Assembly: GCF_036634195.1 (NCBI RefSeq) | Contig: NZ_JAZIFY010000001.1 | Span: 124,001 to 188,000 of the forward strand | Direction: 5' to 3' | From: Streptomyces sp. P9-A4 | GTDB lineage: Bacteria > Actinomycetota > Actinomycetes > Streptomycetales > Streptomycetaceae | DNA: 64,000 bases | Translations under genes and position numbers: made by a program | Shown here: piece after piece, positions 56,578 to 64,000 of the stretch | Numbering within the stretch: the first letter of the stretch is position 1 | How the letters are laid out: each line of letters begins with the position of its first letter | Notes under the pieces: generated by a model | Databases searched by the model: none | Told to the model about the DNA's origin: nothing | Seen by the model: only the letters and a program-made list of their open reading frames with translations

Positions 56578-58610
56578 GCAACCTGCAGGGACAAGACCCC
56601 GGCCAGGCGCCGAAGCTGGTGAAGGGCCGGCCGAAGCCGAGCAATGAGCTGACGCGGGCTGACTACACCGCGCTGTACGGGCCGACCACGCGGGACCGGA
56701 TCCGGCTCGCCGACACCGACCTCACGCTGGAGATCGAGGCCGACTGGAGCGGAGGCCCTTCGTACAGCGGCAATGAGATGATCTTCGGCGGCGGCAAGGT
56801 GATCCGCGAGTCGATGGGAATGTCGCACCTCGCCAGGGACGGGAGGGACGGCAAGGGCAAGGCCACGGACCACAGGCCCGTGGACACCGTCATCACGGGG
56901 GCGTTGATTCTCGACTGGTGGGGCGTGGTCAAGGCCGACATCGGCATCCGCGACGGCAGGATCGCGGCCATCGGCAAGGCGTACAACCCCGAGACGATGG
57001 ACAAGATCACGAGCTTCGAGATGCCGGATCGGGGACCCACGCAGGAAGCTCCGCCGGTGACGCCGACAAACTTCGTCATCGGGCCGAGCACCGAAGTCGT
57101 CTCCGGCAATGGGCGGATCCTCACGGCGGGGGGCGTGGACACGCACGTCCACTTCATCTGTCCCGAGGAGATCCACGAGGCTCTGGCCTCGGGGGTGACC
57201 ACCCTGATCGGCGGCGGCACGGGACCGGCCGAGGGCAGTACCGCCACCACCGTGACCCCGGGCGCATGGCACATCAGGCGGGTCTTCGAGGCGCTGGATG
57301 CGTTCCCGGTCAACATCGGCCTGCTCGGCAAGGGCAGCACGATGAACGAGCACGAGCTCAACGCGCAGGTGGACGCCGGTGTCTGCGGCTTCAAGATTCA
57401 CGAGGACTGGGGCGCCACGCCCGCGGTGATCGACCGGGCCCTGGACGTCTGCGAAGAGCGCGGTGTCCAGCTCGCTCTGCACGCCGACTCGCTGAACGAG
57501 TCGGGGTTCCTGGAGAGCACGCGGGCGGCCTTCACCGGCGACGGCAGGGACGCCGGGGGCGAGTTCACCAAGAAGAAGGCACGCTCCATCCACATCTTCC
57601 ATGTCGAGGGCGCCGGCGGCGGTCACGCGCCGGACATGATCGAGCTGGTCAAGGAGCCGAACGTACTGCCCGCCTCGACCAACCCGACGCGTCCTTTGAC
57701 GGTCAACACCGTCAAGGAGCACGTCGACATGATGATCGTGTGCCATCACCTCAACCCGGAGCTGCCGTCGGACATGGCGTTCGCCGACTCCCGGATCCGG
57801 CCGTCCACCATGGCCGCGGAGGACCTCCTCCACGACATGGGCGCCATCTCCATGATGTCCTCCGACGCACAGGCGATGGGCCGCATCGGCGAGATGATCA
57901 TGCGTACCTGGCAGACCGCGCACGTCATGAAGGTTCGCTACGGGCCGTTGCCGGAGGACCTCACCGCCGCGAAGGTCCGCCCGATCTCCAACGACACAGA
58001 CCACGGGTTCAATGACCAGCAGCTGCGGCCGAACGACAACTTCCGGGCGCGTCGGTACGTCGCCAAGTACACGATCAACCCGGCGATCACGCACGGCATC
58101 GACCACCACGTCGGTTCCGTTCAGTCGGGGAAGCTCGCCGACCTGGTGCTGTGGGAGCCGAAATTCTTCGGCGTCAAACCGCACATGCTCCTCAAGGGCG
58201 GTCAGCTCGCGTACGCGCAGGTCGGCGACGCCAACGCGTCGATCCCAACGCCGCAGCCCTACCAGCCGCGCCCGGTCTGGGGCTCCACCGGCCGCTCCCC
58301 GGGACGCAACTCGGTGAACTTCACGGCTCCGGGCGTGGCCGGCAAACTCAACGGAGACGGCACCAGCAGCCATCCCGGTCTCGGTCTCGACAAGGACTTC
58401 CTGGACATCACCAGCACTCGGAACGTCACGAAGGCCAACATGAAGCTGAACGACACCGTGCCCGACAGCCTCGAAGTCGACCACAACAGCTTCCAAGTCA
58501 CCATCGGCGGCGCGACCACGACCGACACCCGCACCGAACTCAACGGCGTGACCGTGCCGCGCTCATACGTCAACGAAGTGCCCCTGGCGCAGCGGTACTT
58601 CCTCTTCTAA
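56574..58610 (+). CDS. ureC: Urease alpha (catalytic) subunit, enlarged
   Basis: A 678-residue protein, about 110 longer than usual. Nickel ligands and catalytic residues are kept: HVH in VDTHVHFI (residues 191 and 193), the carbamylated Lys in GFKIHEDWG (274), His in [27 protein letters not shown], the flap VCHHL (Cys 390), and [12 protein letters not shown]. Extra residues sit after [11 protein letters not shown], in the [17 protein letters not shown] segment, and in a C-terminal insertion after [17 protein letters not shown]. Together these suggest a divergent but active urease. Starts in ATGA overlap. Confidence 0.95.
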   Translation: MSNLQGQDPGQAPKLVKGRPKPSNELTRADYTALYGPTTRDRIRLADTDLTLEIEADWSGGPSYSGNEMIFGGGKVIRESMGMSHLARDGRDGKGKATDHRPVDTVITGALILDWWGVVKADIGIRDGRIAAIGKAYNPETMDKITSFEMPDRGPTQEAPPVTPTNFVIGPSTEVVSGNGRILTAGGVDTHVHFICPEEIHEALASGVTTLIGGGTGPAEGSTATTVTPGAWHIRRVFEALDAFPVNIGLLGKGSTMNEHELNAQVDAGVCGFKIHEDWGATPAVIDRALDVCEERGVQLALHADSLNESGFLESTRAAFTGDGRDAGGEFTKKKARSIHIFHVEGAGGGHAPDMIELVKEPNVLPASTNPTRPLTVNTVKEHVDMMIVCHHLNPELPSDMAFADSRIRPSTMAAEDLLHDMGAISMMSSDAQAMGRIGEMIMRTWQTAHVMKVRYGPLPEDLTAAKVRPISNDTDHGFNDQQLRPNDNFRARRYVAKYTINPAITHGIDHHVGSVQSGKLADLVLWEPKFFGVKPHMLLKGGQLAYAQVGDANASIPTPQPYQPRPVWGSTGRSPGRNSVNFTAPGVAGKLNGDGTSSHPGLGLDKDFLDITSTRNVTKANMKLNDTVPDSLEVDHNSFQVTIGGATTTDTRTELNGVTVPRSYVNEVPLAQRYFLF

Positions 58611-58728
58611 AAGCGCCATCTGCCTGGCCGCCCAAGCAGCAGCGTCGCGGCCGGGCCCCGGGCGGGTCCGCCCTGCCCGCCCGCGCTCGGCACACCTTCC
58701 GACCCTCGCGAAAGGCAGCCGCTCACCG

Positions 58729-59403
58729 ATGAGCCGTGCAGCCCTGCTCCTGCTGGCCGACGGCCGCTTCCCCGCCGGAGGGCACGCCCACTCCGGCGGC
58801 GTCGAAGCCGCCATCGCCCACCACGCCGTACACGACACCGACAGCCTTCAGGCATTCTGCCGCGGCCGTCTGCACACCACCGGCCTGACCACGGCCGGCC
58901 TGGCCGCCGCGGCCGCCGCCGGAGTCGACCCGCTGCTGCTGGACGACGCCGCCGACGCACGCACCCCCGCCCCCGCGCTGCGCGCCGTCGCCCGCCGGCT
59001 CGGCCGGCAGATGATGCGCGCAGCCCGTGCCACCTTCCCCTCCGAAGACCTGGAACGGCTGGCCGCCGAACGTCCCCAGGGAGCCCACCAGCCGATCGTC
59101 CTGGGACTCACCGCCCGGTCCGCCGGGCTCACCCCGCTGGACGCCGCCTATGCCGCCGCGTACGAGAACGCCAGCAGCCCCGCCACCGCGGCAGTGCGCC
59201 TGCTCAGCCTCGACCCACTCGACGCCTCGGGGCTGTTGGCTCGCCTCAGCACCGACATCGACGCCGTCGCCACAGCCGCCGCCCAGGCCGCGGACCGCGC
59301 CACGGTCGAGGGCATCGACGCCCTGCCGTCGGCGTCCTCTCCGCTGCTGGACATCACCGGTGAACAGCACGCCGCCTGGACCGTCCGGCTCTTCGCCTCC
59401 TGA
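58729..59403 (+). CDS. ureF: Urease accessory protein UreF
   Basis: A 224-residue all-helical protein starting [21 protein letters not shown], with the UreF signatures [16 protein letters not shown] and, later, [24 protein letters not shown]. UreF acts with UreD and UreG to load nickel and CO2 into the apo-urease and checks GTP use by UreG. It follows ureC with a 118-base gap that contains no other gene. UreE is absent from the operon. Confidence 0.92.
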   Translation: MSRAALLLLADGRFPAGGHAHSGGVEAAIAHHAVHDTDSLQAFCRGRLHTTGLTTAGLAAAAAAGVDPLLLDDAADARTPAPALRAVARRLGRQMMRAARATFPSEDLERLAAERPQGAHQPIVLGLTARSAGLTPLDAAYAAAYENASSPATAAVRLLSLDPLDASGLLARLSTDIDAVATAAAQAADRATVEGIDALPSASSPLLDITGEQHAAWTVRLFAS

Positions 59404-59432
59404 CACCCTTCCCTGCCCACCTGGAGTTCTTC

Positions 59433-60128
59433 GTGCACCTCGACCACCCCGTGACCATGCCGCAGCGCCACACCTACAGCGCCGAGCCGCTCCGCTCCGA
59501 CGGCTGCCGCCGCGCCCTCCGTGTCGGCCTGGGCGGACCCGTCGGCTCCGGCAAGACCGCCAGCGTCGCCGCGCTCTGCCGCACCCTGCGCGAGAGCTGG
59601 TCCATCGCCGTCGTCACCAACGACATCTACACTCGCGAGGACGCCGAGTACCTGCTGCGCGAGGCCGTGCTGCCACCCGAGCGGATCACCGCGGTGGAGA
59701 CCGGCGCCTGCCCTCACACGGCGATCCGCGACGACATCTCCGCCAACTTGGAGGCCGTCGAACACCTGGAAGAGAGCCTCCACCCCCTCGACCTTGTGCT
59801 CATCGAGTCCGGCGGTGACAACCTCACCGCCACCTTCTCCAAGGGCCTCGTCGACGTGCAGATCTTCGTCATCGACGTCTCCAGCGGCGACGACATCCCC
59901 CGCAAGGGCGGCCCCGGCATCACCACAGCCGACCTCCTCCTCGTCAACAAGACCGACCTCGCCCCGCACGTCGGCGCCGACCTCGCCACCATGGCCGCCG
60001 ACGCCAAACGGCAACGCGGCGACCTTCCCGTCATCTTCACCAGCCTCACCTCCGACGACGGCATCCGCGAGGTCGCCGACTGGATCGCCGCCCACCTCAC
60101 CGAGTGGCACGCCAAGGCGGCCGTATGA
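59433..60128 (+). CDS. ureG: Urease accessory GTPase UreG
   Basis: A 231-residue SIMIBI GTPase. P-loop [18 protein letters not shown] near residues 32-49, the metal-binding CPH in [44 protein letters not shown], and the guanine-specific [10 protein letters not shown] are all present. It hydrolyses GTP to drive nickel insertion into urease. The usual His-rich N-terminal tail is short here ([13 protein letters not shown]). It overlaps ureD by four bases. Confidence 0.96.
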   Translation: MHLDHPVTMPQRHTYSAEPLRSDGCRRALRVGLGGPVGSGKTASVAALCRTLRESWSIAVVTNDIYTREDAEYLLREAVLPPERITAVETGACPHTAIRDDISANLEAVEHLEESLHPLDLVLIESGGDNLTATFSKGLVDVQIFVIDVSSGDDIPRKGGPGITTADLLLVNKTDLAPHVGADLATMAADAKRQRGDLPVIFTSLTSDDGIREVADWIAAHLTEWHAKAAV

Positions 60129-60973
60129 GCGCCGCCGCACAACTCCTCAACAGCCGGGCAGAGCCGGCAGGAGCCCGCTCCGGCACCGACGATCCCACCG
60201 GGCACCCGGACGGGGTGCGGGCCACAGCCCGCATCCAAGCCGCATACAACGGACGCGTCACCACGCTTCCGCAGCTCCGCAGTGACGGTCCCTTCCACCT
60301 CCGACGCATGCGCGCCGACAAGGACACCGCCAAGGTCGGGATCATCGGCGCGATGAGCGCCCCCCTCGGCGGCGACCGGCTCACCATCGACGTCACCGCC
60401 GGGGACCGGGCCGCCCTGGAGGTCACAACGGCCGCCGCCACACTCGCCCTGCGCGGCCCCACCACCGCCCCAGCACACTACGACGTACGGCTCACCGCCG
60501 GCGAACACACCAGCCTGCGCTGGCTGCCCCAGCCCCTGATCAGCGCCGCCGGCAGCAACCTCCGACAGACCTACACCATCGAACTCACCTCCACCGCACG
60601 GCTGTTGCTGCGAGAGGAGCAGCTCCTGGGACGGGCCAACGAAGAACCGGGCCACCTCGTCAGCCGACTCCTGGTCCACCGCGCCGGAAGACCGCTGCTC
60701 GACCAGCAGACGGCATACGGGGCCCCCGAGCCCGGCTGGGACGGCCCGGCCGTCCTGCACGGACACCGCGCAGTCGGTCAACTGCTGCTCGTCGACCCGG
60801 CGATGGGAACTCGCCGGGACCCCGTCCTCCTCCGCGAAGGCTCCCGGAACGGGTGTGCCGTCCTCACACCGCTGGCCAACGGCCCGGCACTGCTCGCCAC
60901 CGCCGTCGCCCCGACCTCCTCGGCCCTACGGGAACTACTCGACAAGGCCCTCGCCCACGCCCTCCACAAGTAG
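60125..60973 (+). CDS. ureD: Urease accessory protein UreD
   Basis: A 282-residue protein from ATG 60125 ([14 protein letters not shown]). UreD/UreH beta-helix features: [51 protein letters not shown] and [17 protein letters not shown]. UreD bridges the UreFG complex to apo-urease. Last gene of the operon, followed by a terminator hairpin. Confidence 0.92.
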   Translation: MSAAAQLLNSRAEPAGARSGTDDPTGHPDGVRATARIQAAYNGRVTTLPQLRSDGPFHLRRMRADKDTAKVGIIGAMSAPLGGDRLTIDVTAGDRAALEVTTAAATLALRGPTTAPAHYDVRLTAGEHTSLRWLPQPLISAAGSNLRQTYTIELTSTARLLLREEQLLGRANEEPGHLVSRLLVHRAGRPLLDQQTAYGAPEPGWDGPAVLHGHRAVGQLLLVDPAMGTRRDPVLLREGSRNGCAVLTPLANGPALLATAVAPTSSALRELLDKALAHALHK

Positions 60974-60980
60974 CGCGGAC

Positions 60981-61010
60981 GGCCCGCCGCCCCTCGGCAG
61001 ACGGCGGGCC
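60981..61010 (+). terminator. Terminator after the urease operon
   Basis: A perfect 9-bp stem, GGCCCGCCG paired with CGGCGGGCC, around CCCCTCGGCAGA, eight bases after the ureD stop. No U tract follows. Confidence 0.75.
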
Positions 61011-61048
61011 ACCTGGTCCTCACCGCAGCCATAGCCAGGCCCCGAAGA

Positions 61049-61888
61049 GTGCGGCTTTCCTGTGGGGAGTTCGCCGACCTGCTGCTGCACCTCACCAAGT
61101 GGCCGCAGGTCTCCCACATCGACCCGCACCGCCTCGCCGGCCGGGACCTCCTCGCCGATCCCGCACTGACCAGCCTCATCCTGTTCGACCTCGACCGCGC
61201 GGGTCTGACAGGCAGGCCCCCGGAGGCACCGGTCCATGTAGGCGTGCACTTCGTCAGGCTCCTCGCCGCGCGAGCGGATGAGATCGCCGTCTCCTCACCC
61301 GACTGCCTGCACCAGGACGGCGGCAAGGACAGCGTCCACTTCGTTCACCTTCTGGAGCGCCGCAACGTCTCCGGTGGCGAGAACATCATCGCGCACGCCG
61401 ACTGTGCAGGGGCTCCTCCCGGTCAGGTCCCGGAGGAACACGTCCAGGCCCGGTTCACTCTCACCGAACCGCTCGACTCCTACGCCGTTGTCGATCACCG
61501 GGTCAGCCACTATGTCGCCCCGGTCCGGGCGACCGACCCCCGACACCCCGGCCCCACCGCGCCGCCCTCCTCATCGGGCGGCCTTGAGGGCGTCGGCTCG
61601 CCAGTGCGCTGGTTCGTCGCGTGCGCCGGTCGCCTGCCGGGAGCGGTTGGCGGAGGTGATGTAGAGGATGTCCCCGTTCGTGACGGCGAGCGCCCGGGCG
61701 AGGAAGGCGTTGGAGGGGCAGGCGTATCCGTGGGCGACAACACCGCCTGCGGCGAGGACCTCGGCTGCGGCCCCGACGTCCGCGGCGTCAGTGAGAAGCG
61801 CGGATCGGCGGGTGCTCTCGGTGAAGCTGTCCACCAGGGGCTCCTTGTCATAGAGAGGACCGCGCCCGGAGCAGAAGCGGCGAACTGA
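61049..61888 (+). CDS. 2OG-Fe dioxygenase family protein, truncated at both ends
   Basis: The first 170 codons read KWPQVSHIDPHRLAGRDLLA, LFDLDRAGLTGRPPEAPVHV, then the iron and 2-oxoglutarate core CLHQDGGKDSVHFVHLLERR, NVSGGENIIAHAD, FTLTEPLDSYAVVDHRVSHY. The HxD...H metal triad pattern (H-Q-D and the later V-S-H) is kept, so the domain could be functional. The N-terminus appears shortened, directly after the urease terminator. The natural stop is lost: the frame runs on from about 61560 through the opposite strand of the Sua5 remnant to 61888, making a chimeric tail. Confidence 0.6.
   Translation: MRLSCGEFADLLLHLTKWPQVSHIDPHRLAGRDLLADPALTSLILFDLDRAGLTGRPPEAPVHVGVHFVRLLAARADEIAVSSPDCLHQDGGKDSVHFVHLLERRNVSGGENIIAHADCAGAPPGQVPEEHVQARFTLTEPLDSYAVVDHRVSHYVAPVRATDPRHPGPTAPPSSSGGLEGVGSPVRWFVACAGRLPGAVGGGDVEDVPVRDGERPGEEGVGGAGVSVGDNTACGEDLGCGPDVRGVSEKRGSAGALGEAVHQGLLVIERTAPGAEAAN
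61571..61834 (-). pseudogene. Sua5/YciO/YrdC-family protein with internal deletion
   Basis: Reverse-strand frame from GTG 61834: VDSFTESTRRSALLTDAADV, EVLAAGGVVAHG, and then directly YACPSNAFLARALAVTNGDIL and YITSANRSRQATGARDEPAH, ending ALKAAR. In complete proteins more than 90 residues, including the nucleotide-binding KxR and S-x-N core, separate VVAHG from the YACPSNAF segment. The frame is preserved, but the active centre is missing. Confidence 0.7.
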
Positions 61889-62036
61889 CGCGTTCTCGCG
61901 TTGACTGCATTCGGGCCACCGCCGGCTCCGTTCGGCCGCCGGCACCGGTTCCGCAGATCAACGAGCCACTCGCGTAACGGTCATCACCAAGGTCCGCGGC
62001 CGATGCCCTCACCGGCCCGGTTCCGTTGTCGGCCGG

Positions 62037-62303
62037 ATGCGCTACGTCCTCTCCGAGGACTTCAACGACGTCATCTCGTCGGTGCGCGTTCCCGCCAGCT
62101 GGACCATCACGCAGTTCGACGGCCGCGACTTCGATGGTGAACGGCTCGAACTCACCGCGGACGCGCTCAGCCTGGACGGTCGGATCGACAACCGCGTCTC
62201 CTCCATCGCGATCTCTGCTCCCGCTTCCCGCAATGCCGTTCCTGCTGCCCCGGAACAGCAGGAAGTACGCGTCACTACGACAGTCGTCTACGCGCTTGCC
62301 TGA
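62037..62303 (+). CDS. Small protein with beta/gamma-crystallin-like motif
   Basis: An 88-residue open frame. The segment WTITQFDGRDFDGERLEL and the following DGRIDNRVSSIAI fit the crystallin-type Greek key (Y/F-x-D-x-x-F-x-G, then D-x-x-x-x-S-S). The start, MRYVLSEDFNDVISSVRV, looks like only the last half of a preceding motif, so the gene may be truncated at its N-terminus. Such domains can bind calcium or inhibit peptidases. The role is unknown. Confidence 0.45.
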   Translation: MRYVLSEDFNDVISSVRVPASWTITQFDGRDFDGERLELTADALSLDGRIDNRVSSIAISAPASRNAVPAAPEQQEVRVTTTVVYALA

Positions 62304-62508
62304 CCCTTCCGGTCCGGCCCCACGTCCGAGTCGGCGAAGCAGCGCTACGCCGTCGCCCGGCCCGTGACCACACCCCCCGTGGGCGCCGACACTCCGGCGA
62401 GCGGCCCCCTTCAAGGTCCCGGCACCCAGCGCCCCGGGCATACGGGCGCCCCGCCCCCTTCGGCTGAACCGACCCCACCCCACCTGCGCGCGGGGGCTAA
62501 CGCCCGTC

Positions 62509-64000
62509 CGGATCGTCGCGGCGGTCGGCACGGTCGATGTCCCGCTCTGCCGGGAGATGCTGACCCGGATCGCCCACCGTGGACCCGACGACACGGGAGA
62601 GACGCACCGCGGTGACGTGTGGCTCGGCCACCAGCGGCTGTCCATCATGGATCCCCGCGGCGGCCATCAGCCACTGGTGGGGCCGGACGGCGTCTCCTGC
62701 CTTGTCACCAACGGCGAGATCTACAACCATCGGCAGCTCAGGGAGGAACTGGGTCTTGAACGCTTCACGACAGGTTCCGACAGCGAGGCGGCGCTGCACG
62801 CGCTGCTCGTCGACGGTCCGGCCGGACTCACCCGGCTGCGGGGCATGTTCACCCTGGCGTACCTCGACGAGACGGGCTCACTTCTCGTCGCCCGGGACGC
62901 CCTGGGCGTAAAGCCGCTGTACTGGGCGCGTAGGGAGGACTGCATTCTGTTCGCCAACGAACTGCGGGCCTTCGGCCTCGCCGACCGGCCCCTGGTGGAG
63001 AGCTTCCCCTGGGATGCTGCTGGACGTCGCAGGGCGGCCTGGTCCGCTTCGCCGACGCCGTTCCGCCGAGAGTACGACCTGCCAGGCGCGCCCGGCAGGC
63101 CTGGCAGTGGGACGCGATGCTGCTCAAGTCGATCCGCGAGACGATCGTCAGCGCCGTCGAGGACCGGATGATGAGCGACGTCGGCATCGGCGTCTTCCTC
63201 TCCGGCGGCCTCGACTCCGCGATCGTCACGGCCGTGGCCGCGGAGTACGCGAAACGCCACGGGCACCGCCGGCCGGTCCCGACCTTCGCGGTCGGCTCCC
63301 CCGGCAGCCCCGACCTGCTCGCCGCCCGGGTGGTCGCGGAGTACCTCGGCACCGAACACCACGAGGTGGTGATGACCCCCGAGGACGCCGTGGCCGCGCT
63401 GCCGAGAGCCGTGCGGGCGATCGATCACTTCGACGTGCATCTGGTGCGCAGCGCTGTACCGAACCTGCTGCTCGCCGAGTACGCCTCCCGGCACGTAAGG
63501 GCCGTTCTCACCGGCGAGGGCGCGCGGACGAGCTCTTCGTCGGCTACCCGGACTGCCACCGGGAGCCGTACCTCGCCGCCGATGCCCTGCAGGCCAGGCT
63601 GGTGGAGACGGTGGAGGGGCTGCACTGGGAGAACCTGCAGCGCTGCGACCGTACGACGATGGCCTACGGCTTGGAGGCCAGGGTGCCGTTCCTCGACCGG
63701 GACGTCATCGAGCTGGCACTGTCGATCCCGCCGGAACACAAGAGGATCGGCCTGGGCATCGAGGAGAAGAAACTGTTGCGGGACGCCTTCACCGGCTGGC
63801 TGCCGGAGGGGATCCTCCGTTGCGGGAAACTCCAGTTCGGCCACGGCTCCGGGGCCAAGGACGTCCTGACGGCGGCCTTGACACCGGCGGGTACCGCACG
63901 AACCGTCGACCTCGACGCCGAGGAGGAGGCCGCCTTCTCCGCGCTGTGGTCGGCCGAGTTCCCCGGCATCGAGCCCGAACCGGCCCTGGGGCGTTCAGCG
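62509..64000 (+). pseudogene. Asparagine synthetase (AsnB-like), frameshifted, 3' end outside window
   Basis: The glutaminase half reads VRIVAAVGTVDVPLC, then MLTRIAHRGPDDTGETHRGD, LGHQRLSIMDPRGGHQPL, LVTNGEIYNHRQLRE and LLVARDALGVKPLYW. The catalytic Cys2 and Met start are not there (V-R-I in place of M-C-G-I). The frame breaks at about 63010 (one base lost in TTCCCCTGGG), continues as GIGVFLSGGLDSAIVTAVA in another frame, breaks again near 63530 (two extra bases in GGCGCGCGGACG) and ends ELFVGYPDCHRE to VPFLDRDVIELAL. The ATP-PPi motif is present. It is probably not functional. Confidence 0.82.

Noticed and set aside
56367..58496. 709-codon minus-strand frame across ureC
   Set aside because: Antisense of ureC; Val/Arg/His-rich translation without domains.
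1..64000. CRISPR array, tRNA, rRNA or prophage genes
   Set aside because: No regularly spaced repeats, tRNA-like cloverleaf or phage structural genes were noticed on reading either strand; the only integrase is a 67-codon scar.

Overview
The window is high-GC DNA with GTG and TTG starts, GGAGG-type ribosome binding sites and a gene set (MHYT sensor, kinase fused to a solute-binding domain, SNF2/SWIM pair, GH46 chitosanase, SpoIIE-type phosphatases) typical of Streptomyces or a close relative. No rRNA, tRNA, CRISPR array, phage structural genes or PKS/NRPS genes were seen.

Two compartments can be told apart. Positions 1 to about 19,350 look like conserved chromosome: dense, intact genes, ending at a strong terminator (19310-19347). 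They encode an MHYT membrane sensor, a methyltransferase, a Ser/Thr kinase with an extracellular solute-binding domain, a secreted hydrolase, a MOSC protein, a fatty-acid desaturase, an SNF2 helicase with a SWIM zinc-finger partner, a Septum_form-type membrane protein, FolD under a ZTP (pfl) riboswitch, and a GAF regulator next to an acetaldehyde dehydrogenase.

From 19,437 on the window changes. It opens with an integrase C-terminal scar fused to a broken ClC channel, and continues as an accessory region of intact metabolic or stress genes among many truncated or frameshifted remnants. Intact parts are a cation/proton antiporter, aldose epimerase, DUF389 protein, GH15 glucosidase, cyclase, gluconokinase, GMC oxidoreductase, cytochrome bd (cydAB) with an NDH-2 gene frameshifted near its 3' end, an SDR, glutamate decarboxylase, SRPBCC/HxlR pair, discoidin-GH46 chitosanase with a CsnR-like operator, PP2C phosphatase, DUF6325 pair, a ClC channel, and a urease operon (ureAB-ureC-ureF-ureG-ureD, no ureE). 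Broken genes include 2-hydroxyacid dehydrogenase, IS1380 transposase, MDMPI protein, SpoIIE phosphatase, arylsulfatase, DUF2252, a beta-propeller-like protein, Sua5 and asparagine synthetase.

The accessory genes fit a stress and alternative-respiration theme: acid and ammonia handling (gadB, urease, ClC, antiporter), quinol oxidation at low oxygen (NDH-2 and cytochrome bd), and sugar or gluconate oxidation. The most unusual items are an IS5-type element with perfect ends and TTA target duplication that carries an SRPBCC passenger gene (39466-40852), and an atypical urease with a fused gamma-beta subunit holding a Cys/Asp-rich insert and an enlarged alpha subunit. All functions are inferred by reading the sequence; no database search was run.
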